A stretch of DNA of 50,090 bases from Paenibacillus tianmuensis (GCF_900100345.1 NZ_FMTT01000048.1:1-50090); one strand, 5' to 3'; shown: positions 23,747-32,040, counted from the stretch's first letter. The notes: a model not told the origin generated them from the letters alone. Made by a program: numbers and translations.

Positions 23747-24580
23747 ATGATCGTTATTGCAGACGGCCAAACGTCGGTCGATATATCCGGCTGGGAACCG
23801 CCCGAGAGGGACATCTACGAGGAGAAACACAGGAACCCCACGACGTACCAATATGATTCGGAAGGAGCGCTGCGCTTCGAGCTCAGGCTGCGGACGGCGA
23901 TTGTCCAAGCGGCCAAAGATATGCAGAACAGCGCGGCCTCGTTCTCTTCCTTCAAGAAATCGCGCTGCAACGCAGCCTATTGGACCCGTACGGAGGATGG
24001 CGGATTTAAGATGAGGGGGGACGTAAAGCCCGCTGCAGCGATCCGGGATATTTTCTCGAACGGCCGGGCCTATGCGTTCGAATGCGCCACCGCCATCATT
24101 ATCGTGCTGTACAAAGCGGTGCTGGAGACGATCGGAGATCAGAAGTTCAACCGGCTGTTCACCAACCTGTATTTGTATTCGTGGGAGGTAGACAGCGACC
24201 TGCGGCTGATTACGATTGCCGAGAAAATGCCGACGTATCCGGGCGATATCCTGTATTTCAAAAATCCCGACGTCGATCCGGAATGGATGGAGTGGCAGGG
24301 GGAAAACGTGGTGAAGCTTGGGCACGACAACTATTTCGGTCATGGGATCGGCATTAAGAATGCAGCCGGTATCATTGCGAGTCTCAATAAGCACCGCAAG
24401 CCGGGCAGCACGAAGTCCGCTTACATGATCGATCAGGTGACGTACCCGAATTTCGTTTATTTGTACGAGGCGGCGTCTTCCCGGGTTCCGATTTCTCAGA
24501 CGGCGCTTGCTTGGCTGCCGCCGGAAGCCCGCGGCCGGATTGTCGTCAAAATCGGCGGGAGAACCAACATTTACGCTTGA
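23747..24580 (+). CDS. tgl: Protein-glutamine gamma-glutamyltransferase (spore transglutaminase)
   Basis: 277 residues, ATG 23747 with GAGGAGGTG upstream. It forms epsilon-(gamma-glutamyl)lysine cross-links between spore coat proteins. The catalytic cysteine is in AYAFECATAIIIVLYK (C113, preceded by E112). Downstream LYLYSWEVDSDLRL and DILYFKNPDVDPE and GHDNYFGHGIGIKNA are family landmarks. It is about 30 residues longer than the 245-residue Bacillus enzyme. Followed at once by a terminator, so likely monocistronic and made in the mother cell late in sporulation. Confidence 0.92.
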   Translation: MIVIADGQTSVDISGWEPPERDIYEEKHRNPTTYQYDSEGALRFELRLRTAIVQAAKDMQNSAASFSSFKKSRCNAAYWTRTEDGGFKMRGDVKPAAAIRDIFSNGRAYAFECATAIIIVLYKAVLETIGDQKFNRLFTNLYLYSWEVDSDLRLITIAEKMPTYPGDILYFKNPDVDPEWMEWQGENVVKLGHDNYFGHGIGIKNAAGIIASLNKHRKPGSTKSAYMIDQVTYPNFVYLYEAASSRVPISQTALAWLPPEARGRIVVKIGGRTNIYA

Positions 24581-24591
24581 GGCACGGCTTT

Positions 24592-24637
24592 AAGGGATCT
24601 TTCGGCACGCGAAATCGCGTACGAGAGATCCCTTTTT
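24592..24637 (+). terminator. Terminator of tgl
   Basis: AAGGGATCT (24592-24600) pairs with AGATCCCTT (24626-24634), followed by T residues. It lies between convergent genes. Confidence 0.85.
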
Positions 24638-24666
24638 GCTGCATGGAATAAGCGGCAGCGCCCGGT

Positions 24667-25617
24667 TCATTGACCGTACATTTGACGGATCGCTTCTGCT
24701 AACCGGAGGATGCCTGCGCGCAGCTCTTCCGGCTCCAGCACCTGCAGTCCGCCGCCGTATCCCGGAATGATCCGCAGCGCGTACTCCGCCGTTTGGAAAT
24801 CGGCGGTAAGCTCGGTCAGGTCGTCGACCGTCGGACGAGTTTCGCGGATTTTGACGAAGTGCTCCTCCTGCAGGAGAGCAAGAGTGGAAGCATCCGCTTG
24901 CAGCCTCACGGGATAGCTGGGAAGCCGAGACTTGAAGTCGGCCGTCGATTGCTCCCAATAACGGGCCAGATCGAAATTTGCCGGACGCTCGAACCGCTCG
25001 GGCCGTATAACCGCGCTGCGTATCCGGGAAACCCTGTAGGTGCGCATCTGGCCGTCTACGAACCCGATCAAGTACCACGCGTTTCCTTTGACGACCAGCC
25101 CAAGCGGGCCGAGCTCGCGCTCGACGACCTCGTCGCCACGTCCGTAGCGAACGGCAAGCAGCCGTTCCTCCCACACCGCCTCCTGCACGACGGGCAGGCA
25201 AGATACCTCCTCCGCGGGTCCGTACCACCCGGCTCCGTCCACGTGGATGCGTTCGCGGACCGCCTCCGCATTCCGCCGCAGGGAGGGAGGCAGGGCGGCA
25301 AGCAGCTTCAACAAGGCTGCTTCAAAAGCCTCGCGCCAGCCTAAATCGCGCATCATGCCGGAAGCATGGGCGAGCAGGAGGGAGCGGATTTCATCAATTT
25401 TAAGTCCTGTGAGCTGGGAGCGGTAGCCTTCCGGCAGCACCCAGCCGCCGCCCGAGCCCCGCTCGGCATAGAGCGGAATGCCGGAACCGCTGAGCGCCTC
25501 CATGTCGCGGAAGATGGTCCGCTCCGATACCTCCAGTTGCTCGGCCAGCTCCCGCGAGGTCATTCGGCCGCGATTCTGAAGCAGCAATAAAATCGATAAC
25601 AGTCGGTCCGCACGCAT
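24667..25617 (-). CDS. YafY-type transcriptional regulator with HTH_11 and WYL domains
   Basis: 316 residues from ATG 25617 (MRADRLLSILLLLQNRG), chosen over 25689 because AAGGAGCG lies upstream. The N-terminal winged helix is TSRELAEQLEVSERTIFRD (about 20-38). The WYL domain follows at about 135-210; the motif itself appears as NAWYLIGF, and the ligand-contact arginine is in TYRVSRIRSAVI. A C-terminal WCX extension runs to the end. Such regulators sense small molecules or nucleotides and often act as repressors. It stands alone, so its target is unclear. Confidence 0.88.
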   Translation of the reverse strand: MRADRLLSILLLLQNRGRMTSRELAEQLEVSERTIFRDMEALSGSGIPLYAERGSGGGWVLPEGYRSQLTGLKIDEIRSLLLAHASGMMRDLGWREAFEAALLKLLAALPPSLRRNAEAVRERIHVDGAGWYGPAEEVSCLPVVQEAVWEERLLAVRYGRGDEVVERELGPLGLVVKGNAWYLIGFVDGQMRTYRVSRIRSAVIRPERFERPANFDLARYWEQSTADFKSRLPSYPVRLQADASTLALLQEEHFVKIRETRPTVDDLTELTADFQTAEYALRIIPGYGGGLQVLEPEELRAGILRLAEAIRQMYGQ

Positions 25618-25725
25618 GATAATCGCTCCTTGTATTTTTAAGATGCGCTTCATCTTCTGATTTCTCATTTTACCACAGCAATATGACAAGGGGTGACATA
25701 TTAGGATCTAAGCACAAACAAAAAA

Positions 25726-25746
25726 ACGCCCCCTCGGTGGGGGCGT
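25726..25746 (-). terminator. Terminator of the GGDEF gene
   Basis: GC-rich stem CGCCCCC / GGGGGCG (25727-25733 with 25739-25745). On the minus strand it is followed by a long T run (25726-25716). Confidence 0.85.
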
Positions 25747-25796
25747 CGGACTATTCCGGATGAACGATAGGCCAGCCATGATGTTTCGTGCCGGGC

Positions 25797-26804
25797 TTAG
25801 GCTCCCTTGCCTCTTGATATGCTCTTGGGCAAGCCTTTGCCCTTACCGCGCGACGGGCTCAAAAAAAAATGGCTCATTCCTTCGCGATACGTGCAGAACC
25901 GGTTTCTTCCCGACAATTTGGCGCGGTACATGGCGGCATCCGCCCTTTTCAGCATGACGTTATAGCTGGACCCGGGATCGGAGCCCAAGCAGATACCGAT
26001 GCTGCCGGATACATAGAGTACATTTCCTGCCAAGCGGTAAGGCGCCTTGATCGTTTCGAGCATGTCGCGAGCCGTTTTTTTGGCCGACGCCTCGCTGCTC
26101 TGGAGAGCGACCAGCAGAAATTCGTCCCCGCCGAGCCGGAATATATGCTGATGTTTGTTCTGGAACGCTTTTAAACGCTGTCCCGCTTCTCCAATCAACA
26201 AATCTCCGATGTCGTGTCCGAGCGTATCGTTGACGGACTTGAACCCGTCCAAATCCAAAAACAAGAACGCCGTATTCCGGTTTACGGCGTTTTTCTCGGC
26301 ATAGCGGTCCCAAGCGTTCCGGTTGAGCAAACCGGTCAGAGGATCGGTATACGCCAACTTTTCAAGCGCTTTCCGCTGAAGGCGCATGGCCTGCCAAATA
26401 ACGATATATACAAGACACATCGCGGCAAGAACGCCGAACAGCAAAAACAAATCTACCGGGCGCAGAACGGAGTGGACGAGGGAGGATCTGTCGTTATCCG
26501 GAGCGATGGCGGCTTCGCTGCCTGTTATATACATCGTTGCCATCCCGATCATCGTGAGCAAGCCGCCGCCCGCCAGTCGAATGCGGCTTTTGTTTCCGAA
26601 CAGAGCCAGATGAAAGATAAGGAACGTCGTCATGATGCCAGCAAGTAAAGAAATGAGGGTTAAAGTCGTATCATAGCGCACGTTGTCGTCCAGATGAAAT
26701 ACAAGCACGGCCAAATACGTGGACCACACGCTCCCCGTGACGAACGAAGCCACCGCAAACCAGCGGTTTCTGATTCGTCCAAGGACGTGCGACAGGTGGA
26801 ACAC
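25797..26804 (-). CDS. Membrane GGDEF protein with degenerate MHYT-like sensor
   Basis: 335 residues from a GTG at 26804 with AAAGGAG 10 bases upstream. The GGDEF domain (about 145-308) has YTDPLTGLLNRNA, the metal Asp in FLFLDLDGFKSVND, the intact active site RLGGDEF (GGDEF at 225-229) and AMYRAKLSGRNR. It should make cyclic di-GMP. The residues where the inhibitory I-site RxxD would be (216-219) read NKHQ, so product inhibition is probably absent. The N-terminus has about five membrane segments resembling an MHYT module, but the metal-binding Met-His positions are lost (STYL at 28-31, MYITG at 91-95). The C-terminal tail is Lys/Arg/Gly-rich. Confidence 0.85.
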   Translation of the reverse strand: MFHLSHVLGRIRNRWFAVASFVTGSVWSTYLAVLVFHLDDNVRYDTTLTLISLLAGIMTTFLIFHLALFGNKSRIRLAGGGLLTMIGMATMYITGSEAAIAPDNDRSSLVHSVLRPVDLFLLFGVLAAMCLVYIVIWQAMRLQRKALEKLAYTDPLTGLLNRNAWDRYAEKNAVNRNTAFLFLDLDGFKSVNDTLGHDIGDLLIGEAGQRLKAFQNKHQHIFRLGGDEFLLVALQSSEASAKKTARDMLETIKAPYRLAGNVLYVSGSIGICLGSDPGSSYNVMLKRADAAMYRAKLSGRNRFCTYREGMSHFFLSPSRGKGKGLPKSISRGKGA

Positions 26805-26870
26805 GGTGCAACAACTCCTTTCGTTTATCCGTCCTATTATAGCAAATAAATCTGAACAAAATCTGTACAG

Positions 26871-27078
26871 CTCTCACTACCGGCATGGCCGAGGAGAAGC
26901 AGCGCCTCATCTTCGAAGCGCTCCGGCAGGCGGACGCTCGATAGCCGCAGATACGGCGGGACGGGCCTTGGACCGTCCATTTCGCTGGCTGACGAAGCTG
27001 CCGGGCAGCCGCTTGACGCTGCGAAGCGAGGCAGGAAAAGGAAGCACCTTCACGCTATACTTACCGGATTCAAGATAA
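26871..27078 (+). pseudogene. Relic of a histidine kinase ATPase domain
   Basis: Three frames together read GMAEEKQRLIFEALRQADAR, then RRYGGTGLGPSISLA, then LTKLPGSRLTLRSEAGKGST and FTLYLPDSR with a stop. This is the end of a HATPase_c domain (F box, G2 box GGTGLG, final beta strands) of a hybrid-type kinase. At least two frameshifts and a TAG interrupt it. No upstream kinase part is present; the preceding bases belong to the 5' end of the divergent GGDEF gene. Confidence 0.8.
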
Positions 27079-27127
27079 AAACTATATGCGTTGCCATGTA
27101 AGTTAGAGATCGTAATTTTTTGTATGG

Positions 27128-27160
27128 TAGTTTACAAAAGTAAGTTAATTGCGTTATGAT
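27128..27160 (+). promoter_or_regulatory. Promoter and overlapping operator of the nitroreductase gene
   Basis: TTTACA (27131-27136) and TATGAT (27155-27160) with an 18-base spacer. The imperfect inverted repeat TAGTTTAC-AAAA-GTAAGTTA (27128-27147) covers the -35 box. The TTTACnnnnGTAAG core is similar to sites of quinone-sensing HxlR/MarR regulators that control such reductases. The regulator is not encoded nearby. Confidence 0.5.
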
Positions 27161-27195
27161 ACTAAATAGAGTTATACAATAAAGGAGCGGAAATT

Positions 27196-27813
27196 ATGAG
27201 CCAAGTTCAACAACAACAAACCGCCGAGCAAGTAATCTTATCCCGTCATTCTGTCCGTCAATATCAACGGGACGTCGTTATCCCGGATGCCGAGCTGAAT
27301 GAAATTTTGGAGCTGGCCACAAACGCACCGTCGGCCTGGAACTTGCAGCACTGGCGTTTTCTGGTCATTCGCGAGCAGGCGAACAAAGATCGTCTTCTTC
27401 CGATCGCGTTTGGCCAACAGCAAGTATCCGACGCATCCGCGGTTGTCGTCGTGCTCGGCGACCTGCAAGCGAACTTGACCGCCCCGATCGTCTATGAAAA
27501 GGCGACGCCGGAAGTCCGAGACACGATGCTCGGCCAAATTAACGGCGCCTATGCAAACAATCCGACGGTAGGCCGCGACGAAGCGATCCGCAACGCCTCG
27601 CTGGCCGCTATGCAGCTTATGCTGGCCGCACGCGCGAAAGGCTACGACACCGTTCCGATGGGCGGCTACAATCCGGCTGCTTTGATCCAAGAGTTCAACA
27701 TCCCGGAACGCTATATTCCGGTTATGCTTCTCCCGATCGGTAAAGCGGCTAGCCCGGCACGCGCGACAGAACGTCTGCCGCTCGGCGACGTGGTCATTCA
27801 CGAGTCGTTTTAA
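27196..27813 (+). CDS. Nitroreductase family protein, NAD(P)H-dependent
   Basis: 205 residues, ATG 27196 with AAGGAGCGG upstream. FMN-dependent fold: SRHSVRQYQRDVV (phosphate-binding Arg residues), LATNAPSAWNLQHWRFLVI (about 41-59) and NASLAAMQLMLAARAKGYDT (about 132-151). Similar to the YdgI/YodC/MhqN group that reduces nitroaromatics, quinones and azo compounds in the cytoplasm. The operator-like repeat upstream suggests induction by electrophiles. Monocistronic. Confidence 0.88.
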   Translation: MSQVQQQQTAEQVILSRHSVRQYQRDVVIPDAELNEILELATNAPSAWNLQHWRFLVIREQANKDRLLPIAFGQQQVSDASAVVVVLGDLQANLTAPIVYEKATPEVRDTMLGQINGAYANNPTVGRDEAIRNASLAAMQLMLAARAKGYDTVPMGGYNPAALIQEFNIPERYIPVMLLPIGKAASPARATERLPLGDVVIHESF

Positions 27814-27840
27814 TTCGGAAACACCGATATCGACAAAATA

Positions 27841-27890
27841 CCCCCGGCAGCGCTCCCTCTTCACAGGGAGTAAAGGCTCCGGGGGCTTTT
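27841..27890. terminator. Bidirectional terminator between nitroreductase and DUF1992 genes
   Basis: CCCCCGG (27841-27847) pairs with CCGGGGG (27879-27885); an inner arm CTCCCT/AGGGAG adds stability. TTTT follows on the plus strand and TATTTTG on the minus strand. Confidence 0.8.
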
Positions 27891-27910
27891 CATGTTAGGC
27901 ATCAGTCAAC

Positions 27911-28402
27911 TCACTTGTCTGCATACCAGCGGTCATACTGTTCGTGCAGGTTGTCGCGGGACAAGCGACTGCGGTGCATGGACAGGCTTGGGGCTTGGCG
28001 GTTCAACTCCGCGATCTGCTTGTTCGCATCCTCGATCAGCGCGTCGATTTCCGGGTCGAAGGGGCTTTTGGCCATCTGATTCATCGCTTTCTTCATCAGC
28101 GAGCCGATTTCCTTCCGCAGCATGACCCACGGATGCTCGACCTTGGCTTGCTTGAGCAGGGACGACCATGCGTCTCCGGTCGGCACCGTCAGCGGCTTTC
28201 CGAAGCCGGGCAAATGCTCCAGGCCGCCGTTTTTGACAAAATCCTCGTAAGCCTCGTCGATCCAGCTCTGCCGCTCTTTTTGCGCTGCGAGCATGGCATC
28301 CCGGTCTTCAAGCGTTTCTTTCGGCAAAGGAATGATAGGGCGGTCTGTCGGCTCTTTTCCGACACCGTACGTCTGATCTCGCTTTGGCGGCCGTTCGGGC
28401 AT
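27911..28402 (-). CDS. DUF1992 (DnaJ homologue subfamily C member 28 conserved domain) protein
   Basis: 163 residues starting MPERPPKRDQTYG at ATG 28402; AAGGG lies 9 bases upstream, while two further in-frame ATG codons (28408, 28411) sit too close to it. The domain opens with WIDEAYEDFVKNGGLEHLPG followed by FGKPL (about 43-68), the hallmark of PF09350. No J-domain is present. Function is unknown; bacterial members are short cytoplasmic proteins. The longer frame to 28966 lies under the divergent gene and is not real. Confidence 0.8.
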   Translation of the reverse strand: MPERPPKRDQTYGVGKEPTDRPIIPLPKETLEDRDAMLAAQKERQSWIDEAYEDFVKNGGLEHLPGFGKPLTVPTGDAWSSLLKQAKVEHPWVMLRKEIGSLMKKAMNQMAKSPFDPEIDALIEDANKQIAELNRQAPSLSMHRSRLSRDNLHEQYDRWYADK

Positions 28403-28484
28403 GGTCATCATCCCTTTGTAAAATTTATTGCCCCCCGAACTGAAAAGGTGATGCATGCGCCTGTTCCCAAAGCCGCGCAGCGCA

Positions 28485-28493
28485 CATACAATA
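28485..28493 (+). promoter_or_regulatory. Candidate SigK/SigE -10 element before the YheC/YheD-like gene
   Basis: CATACAATA, identical to the element at 20516-20524, 26 bases before the TTG start codon. The -35 is not clear. Bacillus yheCD is expressed during sporulation. Confidence 0.45.
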
Positions 28494-28519
28494 CCATGGC
28501 TTAAACGGGAGGTGATCGA

Positions 28520-29260
28520 TTGGTTTATGCCAACACGAAGTGGGGGAAATACAGTTATTTGAAAACCGACGTACGTTGGAAGCCGTATCTTCCACAGACG
28601 CAACGGGCGAGCCGGGCTACGGTCAGGTCTATGCTCAAGCGCTGGGGAGCGGTTTATCTGAAGCCGAACAACGGCACGGGCGGCTACGGGATCATGAAAA
28701 TAACGCGCGCGGGCAACCGGCGCTATACGCTCAGAAGCGGCTACGCCACCCGGACGTTTCAATCGTTCGGCAGCTTGTACTCTGCGGTCTCCAGACAGAT
28801 GGCCCGGCGAGGCTTTCTTGTGCAAAAAGCAATTCCGCTGCTGCATTACAAGAAACGCCCGTTCGATCTGCGGGTCATGGTCCAGCGTAACCGGCAGAAG
28901 GGGTGGGACGCGACGGGGATGGTCGGCCGGCTGGCCAGACCGAGAAAGATCGTCACCAACTATCACAACGGGGGAACCCCGATGTCGGTAGACAAATTGC
29001 TATCCCCGCATATGCACGGGAAGCGCCGGACAGGTTACGTTCGAGAACTGAAAAACCTGGGCCGCGGCATCAGCGAATATATGAGCGCGAAATACCCGAA
29101 ATTTCACGCTCTTGGGATCGATATCGCGATCGATACCAAGATGAAACCTTGGATTCTCGAAGTCAACACGAAGCCGGATAAATCGATTTTTAACGCCCTT
29201 AAGAACAAAACGATGTACAGACGCATTTTGTCCTACGCCCGGATGCAGAAAAGGTCTTAA
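28520..29260 (+). CDS. YheC/YheD-type spore-associated ATP-grasp protein
   Basis: 246 residues from TTG 28520, directly after GGGAGGTG with 6-base spacing. ATP-grasp landmarks: AVYLKPNNGTGGYGIMKI (about 45-62, ATP-binding Lys and Gly-rich loop), FDLRVMVQRN (about 115-124), ALGIDIAIDTKMKPWILEVN (about 197-216, Mg-binding Glu and Asn). The family (PF14398) is linked to the spore coat in Bacillus; it presumably ligates amino acids or peptides, but the reaction is not proven. It is about 100 residues shorter than YheC/YheD, lacking their N-terminal domain. Basic overall. Confidence 0.85.
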   Translation: MVYANTKWGKYSYLKTDVRWKPYLPQTQRASRATVRSMLKRWGAVYLKPNNGTGGYGIMKITRAGNRRYTLRSGYATRTFQSFGSLYSAVSRQMARRGFLVQKAIPLLHYKKRPFDLRVMVQRNRQKGWDATGMVGRLARPRKIVTNYHNGGTPMSVDKLLSPHMHGKRRTGYVRELKNLGRGISEYMSAKYPKFHALGIDIAIDTKMKPWILEVNTKPDKSIFNALKNKTMYRRILSYARMQKRS

Positions 29261-29271
29261 AGCCGACTTAG

Positions 29272-29300
29272 CCCCTGCCGCTGCAAGGCAAGGGTTTTTT
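29272..29300 (+). terminator. Terminator of the YheC/YheD-like gene
   Basis: CCCCTGCC (29272-29279) pairs with GGCAAGGG (29287-29294) with one mismatch, followed by TTTTTT. Confidence 0.7.
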
Positions 29301-29403
29301 GTCGTTTCCTTTATTTTGTTTGCAGGGACAAGCTGCATTTGTTTGATCACTATATAATTTATGTGTAAAATAGTTTATATCAAAACTATAAGGATGGTAC
29401 CGT

Positions 29404-29877
29404 ATGCAATCGATTTCTCCCGTGATTTTTATGGTTGTCATCATTGCGCTTGTGCTCTGGCGAAGAATGCGCGCGGCGGCCAAGCCTGTGAAAGGCAACG
29501 GCTACCGGCTGCTGCTGCCGCTGCTTTTTTTGGGCTTCGGCATACTCGGTTTGCTCAACCCGCAGCTTCATTTGACCGTGAAGGAGGTAACACTGTCTCT
29601 GCTGTTCGGTCTTATTTTATCCATTCCGATGATTATGACGACGAATTACGAGCTTCGCGAAGACGGACAAATTTATCCGAAAAAGAGCAAAGCGTTTATT
29701 TTCGCCGTGGTAGGACTCATCGTGATCCGGCTGGCGCTTCGCAGCTACTTGTCCGGGCTTGATCCGATCGAGCTGGGAATGCTGTTCTTCTTGATCGCGG
29801 TCGCCTATCTCGTTCCTTGGCGGATCGTCAGCTTCGTGAAATACCGCAAGCTCTTGGCTAAGCTAGGGAACGCCTGA
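29404..29877 (+). CDS. ccdC: CcdC family membrane protein
   Basis: 157 residues, ATG 29404 with AAGGATGG upstream. Four membrane segments at about 5-20, 38-55, 62-80 and 98-118, plus a fifth near 125-145. Landmarks of the DUF1453/CcdC family are the LLFGLILSIPMIMTTNYE stretch (66-83), EDGQIYPKKSKAF and the end WRIVSFVKYRKL. CcdC was named in a Bacillus cytochrome c biogenesis locus, although its own role there is not settled. Here no cytochrome maturation genes surround it. Confidence 0.8.
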   Translation: MQSISPVIFMVVIIALVLWRRMRAAAKPVKGNGYRLLLPLLFLGFGILGLLNPQLHLTVKEVTLSLLFGLILSIPMIMTTNYELREDGQIYPKKSKAFIFAVVGLIVIRLALRSYLSGLDPIELGMLFFLIAVAYLVPWRIVSFVKYRKLLAKLGNA

Positions 29878-29950
29878 CGGCAGTGAAACGAATTGCGGTC
29901 GGCCCCGTAAAACGTTTAGTAAGCGAAATCGCGTCAAAGGAGGTGAACGG

Positions 29951-30595
29951 ATGGAGTGGTCTTTGGATCTGGCGCTGCTGTTGGCGATTGGGCTGGCTGT
30001 GCTGTTCGTCGAGCCATGGTTCGGATGGGTGGGGAAGCCGTTGCCCTTCGCATTTGAGCCGGTCGCCGAGCTTGCCAAGCTCCCGCTCAAACGTCATGAC
30101 CGGGCCAGAAAAAGTCCGCGCACCGTCTTCGTTCGCCGAAAATGCCCGCCGCGGTCCTCGGCGTTATCCGAAGAAGCAAGCGCTCCTTTCCGTTGGAATG
30201 AGATGGTCGGTTGACCGCCGGTGCTTATGGCGATGTATGGCCTGTTCTTTACGCATGGTAGTACGATGACGTCGATTTTGATCCCTTGGGTCGCGCACCT
30301 GGCCGAGGCCGACCCGTTCCACTTGATCCCGATCGCCACGGGTCTGCTGTCGTTCGCGGTAGGCATGTTTCCGCTGGCCGACGCAGCCGCTGTCTCTATG
30401 AGTGGAAGCAAGCGGCTGCTGCTCGGGACGATCCTCCTGCTGATCCCGCTCGTCATTACGTGGCGGGCGCCGGTGGCACTGGGGCTGTACTGGCTGTCGA
30501 GCAGCGTCTTCAGCCTGCTGGAGCGGCTGTTTTACCGGATGAGCGCCGGGAAACGGCTGCTACGACGCGGATTGCCGGAAGCGGCGGCGACCTGA
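29951..30595 (+). pseudogene. Broken YidC/Oxa1-like membrane insertase gene
   Basis: The first part, from ATG 29951 with AAAGGAGGTG upstream (MEWSLDLALLLAIGLAVLF), is one hydrophobic segment and an amphipathic stretch, then degenerates into Arg/Ser-rich sequence ending at TGA 30212. After that stop the same frame resumes with PPVLMAMYGLFFTHGST, two more membrane segments and GLYWLSSSVFSLLERLFYR. The segments PVLMAMYGLFF and LYWxxSxxFSLLE are characteristic of YidC/Oxa1/Alb3 proteins. The region 30070-30215 appears frame-disrupted. The intact family inserts proteins into the cytoplasmic membrane. An alternative is two small membrane genes. Confidence 0.5.
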
Positions 30596-30609
30596 TATGC
30601 ATGGATAGA

Positions 30610-30639
30610 AACGGAGTGCCCTGGCGGCCTCCGTTTTTT
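30610..30639 (+). terminator. Terminator after the YidC-like gene
   Basis: AACGGAG (30610-30616) pairs with CTCCGTT (30629-30635), followed by TTTT. Confidence 0.85.
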
Positions 30640-30758
30640 AATTTGATTTTAATAAGCGGTTTAGAGGCCGTTTAGAGACGGGAACTATACTGTAAACGAA
30701 TAACTGGCGCTGGGATACAGAAAATTTGAAGCATTCGATTCAGGAAGGGGGGATCAAG

Positions 30759-31259
30759 ATGAAATTAACGGTTGGGCAAAGAAAGTGGCTGCTGTCGGCG
30801 CACATCTTATTCTCGGCCATCTGGATCGGCAATTCGGTCGTATTTACGGTCCTTGGCATCGTTTCGGTAACCACCGGTGATTCGGGAGTGCTGAGCGCCT
30901 GCTATACCGTGATGCACCTGCTGTCGGCATCGTCGCTGCGGGCTTCGACGATCGGAACGGTCGCAACCGGCGTCCTGCTTTCCGTGCTCACGTCTTGGGG
31001 ACTGTTCCGCTATTATTGGATTATTGCCAAAGAAGTGCTGACGCTGCTATGCATCCTGCTCGGCGCGGTCGGGATGTACTTTTGGACGCTGCGGGCGGTA
31101 ACGCTGATTCCGACAAGCGGCATGGACGTATGGCAGCAGCCGGATTTCGTCGTCAACAACGGGCAGCTGTGGATAGGTATCGTGCTGCAAGTTCTGTCTC
31201 TTGCCGCGATGATTGTTCTGTCGGTTTGGAAGCCGTGGGGGAGGCGACAACGACAGTAA
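30759..31259 (+). CDS. Four-helix integral membrane protein, DUF2269-like
   Basis: 166 residues from ATG 30759 (MKLTVGQRKWLLSAH), chosen over 30726 because AGGAAGGGGGG lies upstream. Membrane segments at about 10-34 (LLSAHILFSAIWIGNSVVF), 50-70, 75-105 and 135-155. The His in the first helix with WIG, and the RxSTIGTVATG motif, recall DUF2269 and related CopD/HemJ-like four-helix proteins, which may bind haem. Function unknown. Monocistronic. Confidence 0.6.
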   Translation: MKLTVGQRKWLLSAHILFSAIWIGNSVVFTVLGIVSVTTGDSGVLSACYTVMHLLSASSLRASTIGTVATGVLLSVLTSWGLFRYYWIIAKEVLTLLCILLGAVGMYFWTLRAVTLIPTSGMDVWQQPDFVVNNGQLWIGIVLQVLSLAAMIVLSVWKPWGRRQRQ

Positions 31260-31342
31260 CGCCGTATTGTAGATCCTTCCGCATATCGATATAATAAAGG
31301 CTTAGCCGCTTGTTTCAAGCAGCAGCAAGCCATCAGGAAAGG

Positions 31343-32026
31343 ATGAAGCCTGTGCAATACCATCGAATTACCGATATCGGCGACCCGTATTTTCGCCAAA
31401 TGCACGAGCTGATGCAGCGCGTGTTTCCGCCGGAAGAAGTACTGGAATATGAGCTGTGGGCGGAGCCGCTTCAAGATCCGGGCATCCGGGTGTTCGTCGC
31501 TGTCCTGAACGGCGAAGTCGTCGGCGCGACGGAATACCGTTATTACGAAGATTTGCAGGTCGCGATGACCGATTTTACGATTATCGGACGGGATGGCCTT
31601 GGCATCGGCCCGTTTCTGGCGCGTCGCCGGATGGCCGATCTGCGCTCGGTCGTAGCGGCATGCGGCGGGAAATTCTTTGGCATGTTCGCTGAAATCTACA
31701 ACCCGCAGCTGGCGGGCAAGCTGGAGTTCGGAGGTGTGAATGCGATGAATTCGTTCGTCCGCCGCGAGGTGTTGGCGCATCTCGGCTACCGGAAGCTGGA
31801 TACGGACTATGTGCATCCGTCCTGGCATAATGATGGCGAAGCGGTACACGGGCTCGATCTTTGCTTCATGCCGATTGCCGACGAGGAACAAGCCTCGGTT
31901 CCGGCCTCGTTGGTTTGGAGCTTTCTCGAGCGCTATTATGCGGTGCTCCCGCAAAAACCGGACGCATGGTACCGGATGGTCGAGAACCTCAAGCAGCGCG
32001 AAAACGTCGCTTTACTGCCCATTTGA
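31343..32026 (+). CDS. GNAT-family N-acetyltransferase
   Basis: About 227 residues. AGGAAAGG directly precedes ATG 31343 and is 9 bases from the in-frame GTG 31352 (MQYHRITDIGD), so the GTG is equally possible. The fold shows the opening YFRQMHELMQRVFPPEE, strands VFVAVLNGEVVGATEYRYY and the AcCoA-side stretch IGPFLARRRMADL. The AcCoA pyrophosphate loop is less canonical than Q/RxxGxG/A, so the call rests on overall pattern. Substrate unknown. It is alone between a membrane protein and a terminator. Confidence 0.65.
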   Translation: MKPVQYHRITDIGDPYFRQMHELMQRVFPPEEVLEYELWAEPLQDPGIRVFVAVLNGEVVGATEYRYYEDLQVAMTDFTIIGRDGLGIGPFLARRRMADLRSVVAACGGKFFGMFAEIYNPQLAGKLEFGGVNAMNSFVRREVLAHLGYRKLDTDYVHPSWHNDGEAVHGLDLCFMPIADEEQASVPASLVWSFLERYYAVLPQKPDAWYRMVENLKQRENVALLPI

Positions 32027-32040
32027 AGCAAGCCCGAAGC

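Noticed and set aside
28403..28966. N-terminal extension of the DUF1992 gene to 28966
   Set aside because: It would overlap the whole start of the YheC/YheD-like gene on the other strand and lacks family similarity. The ATG at 28402 has a ribosome site.
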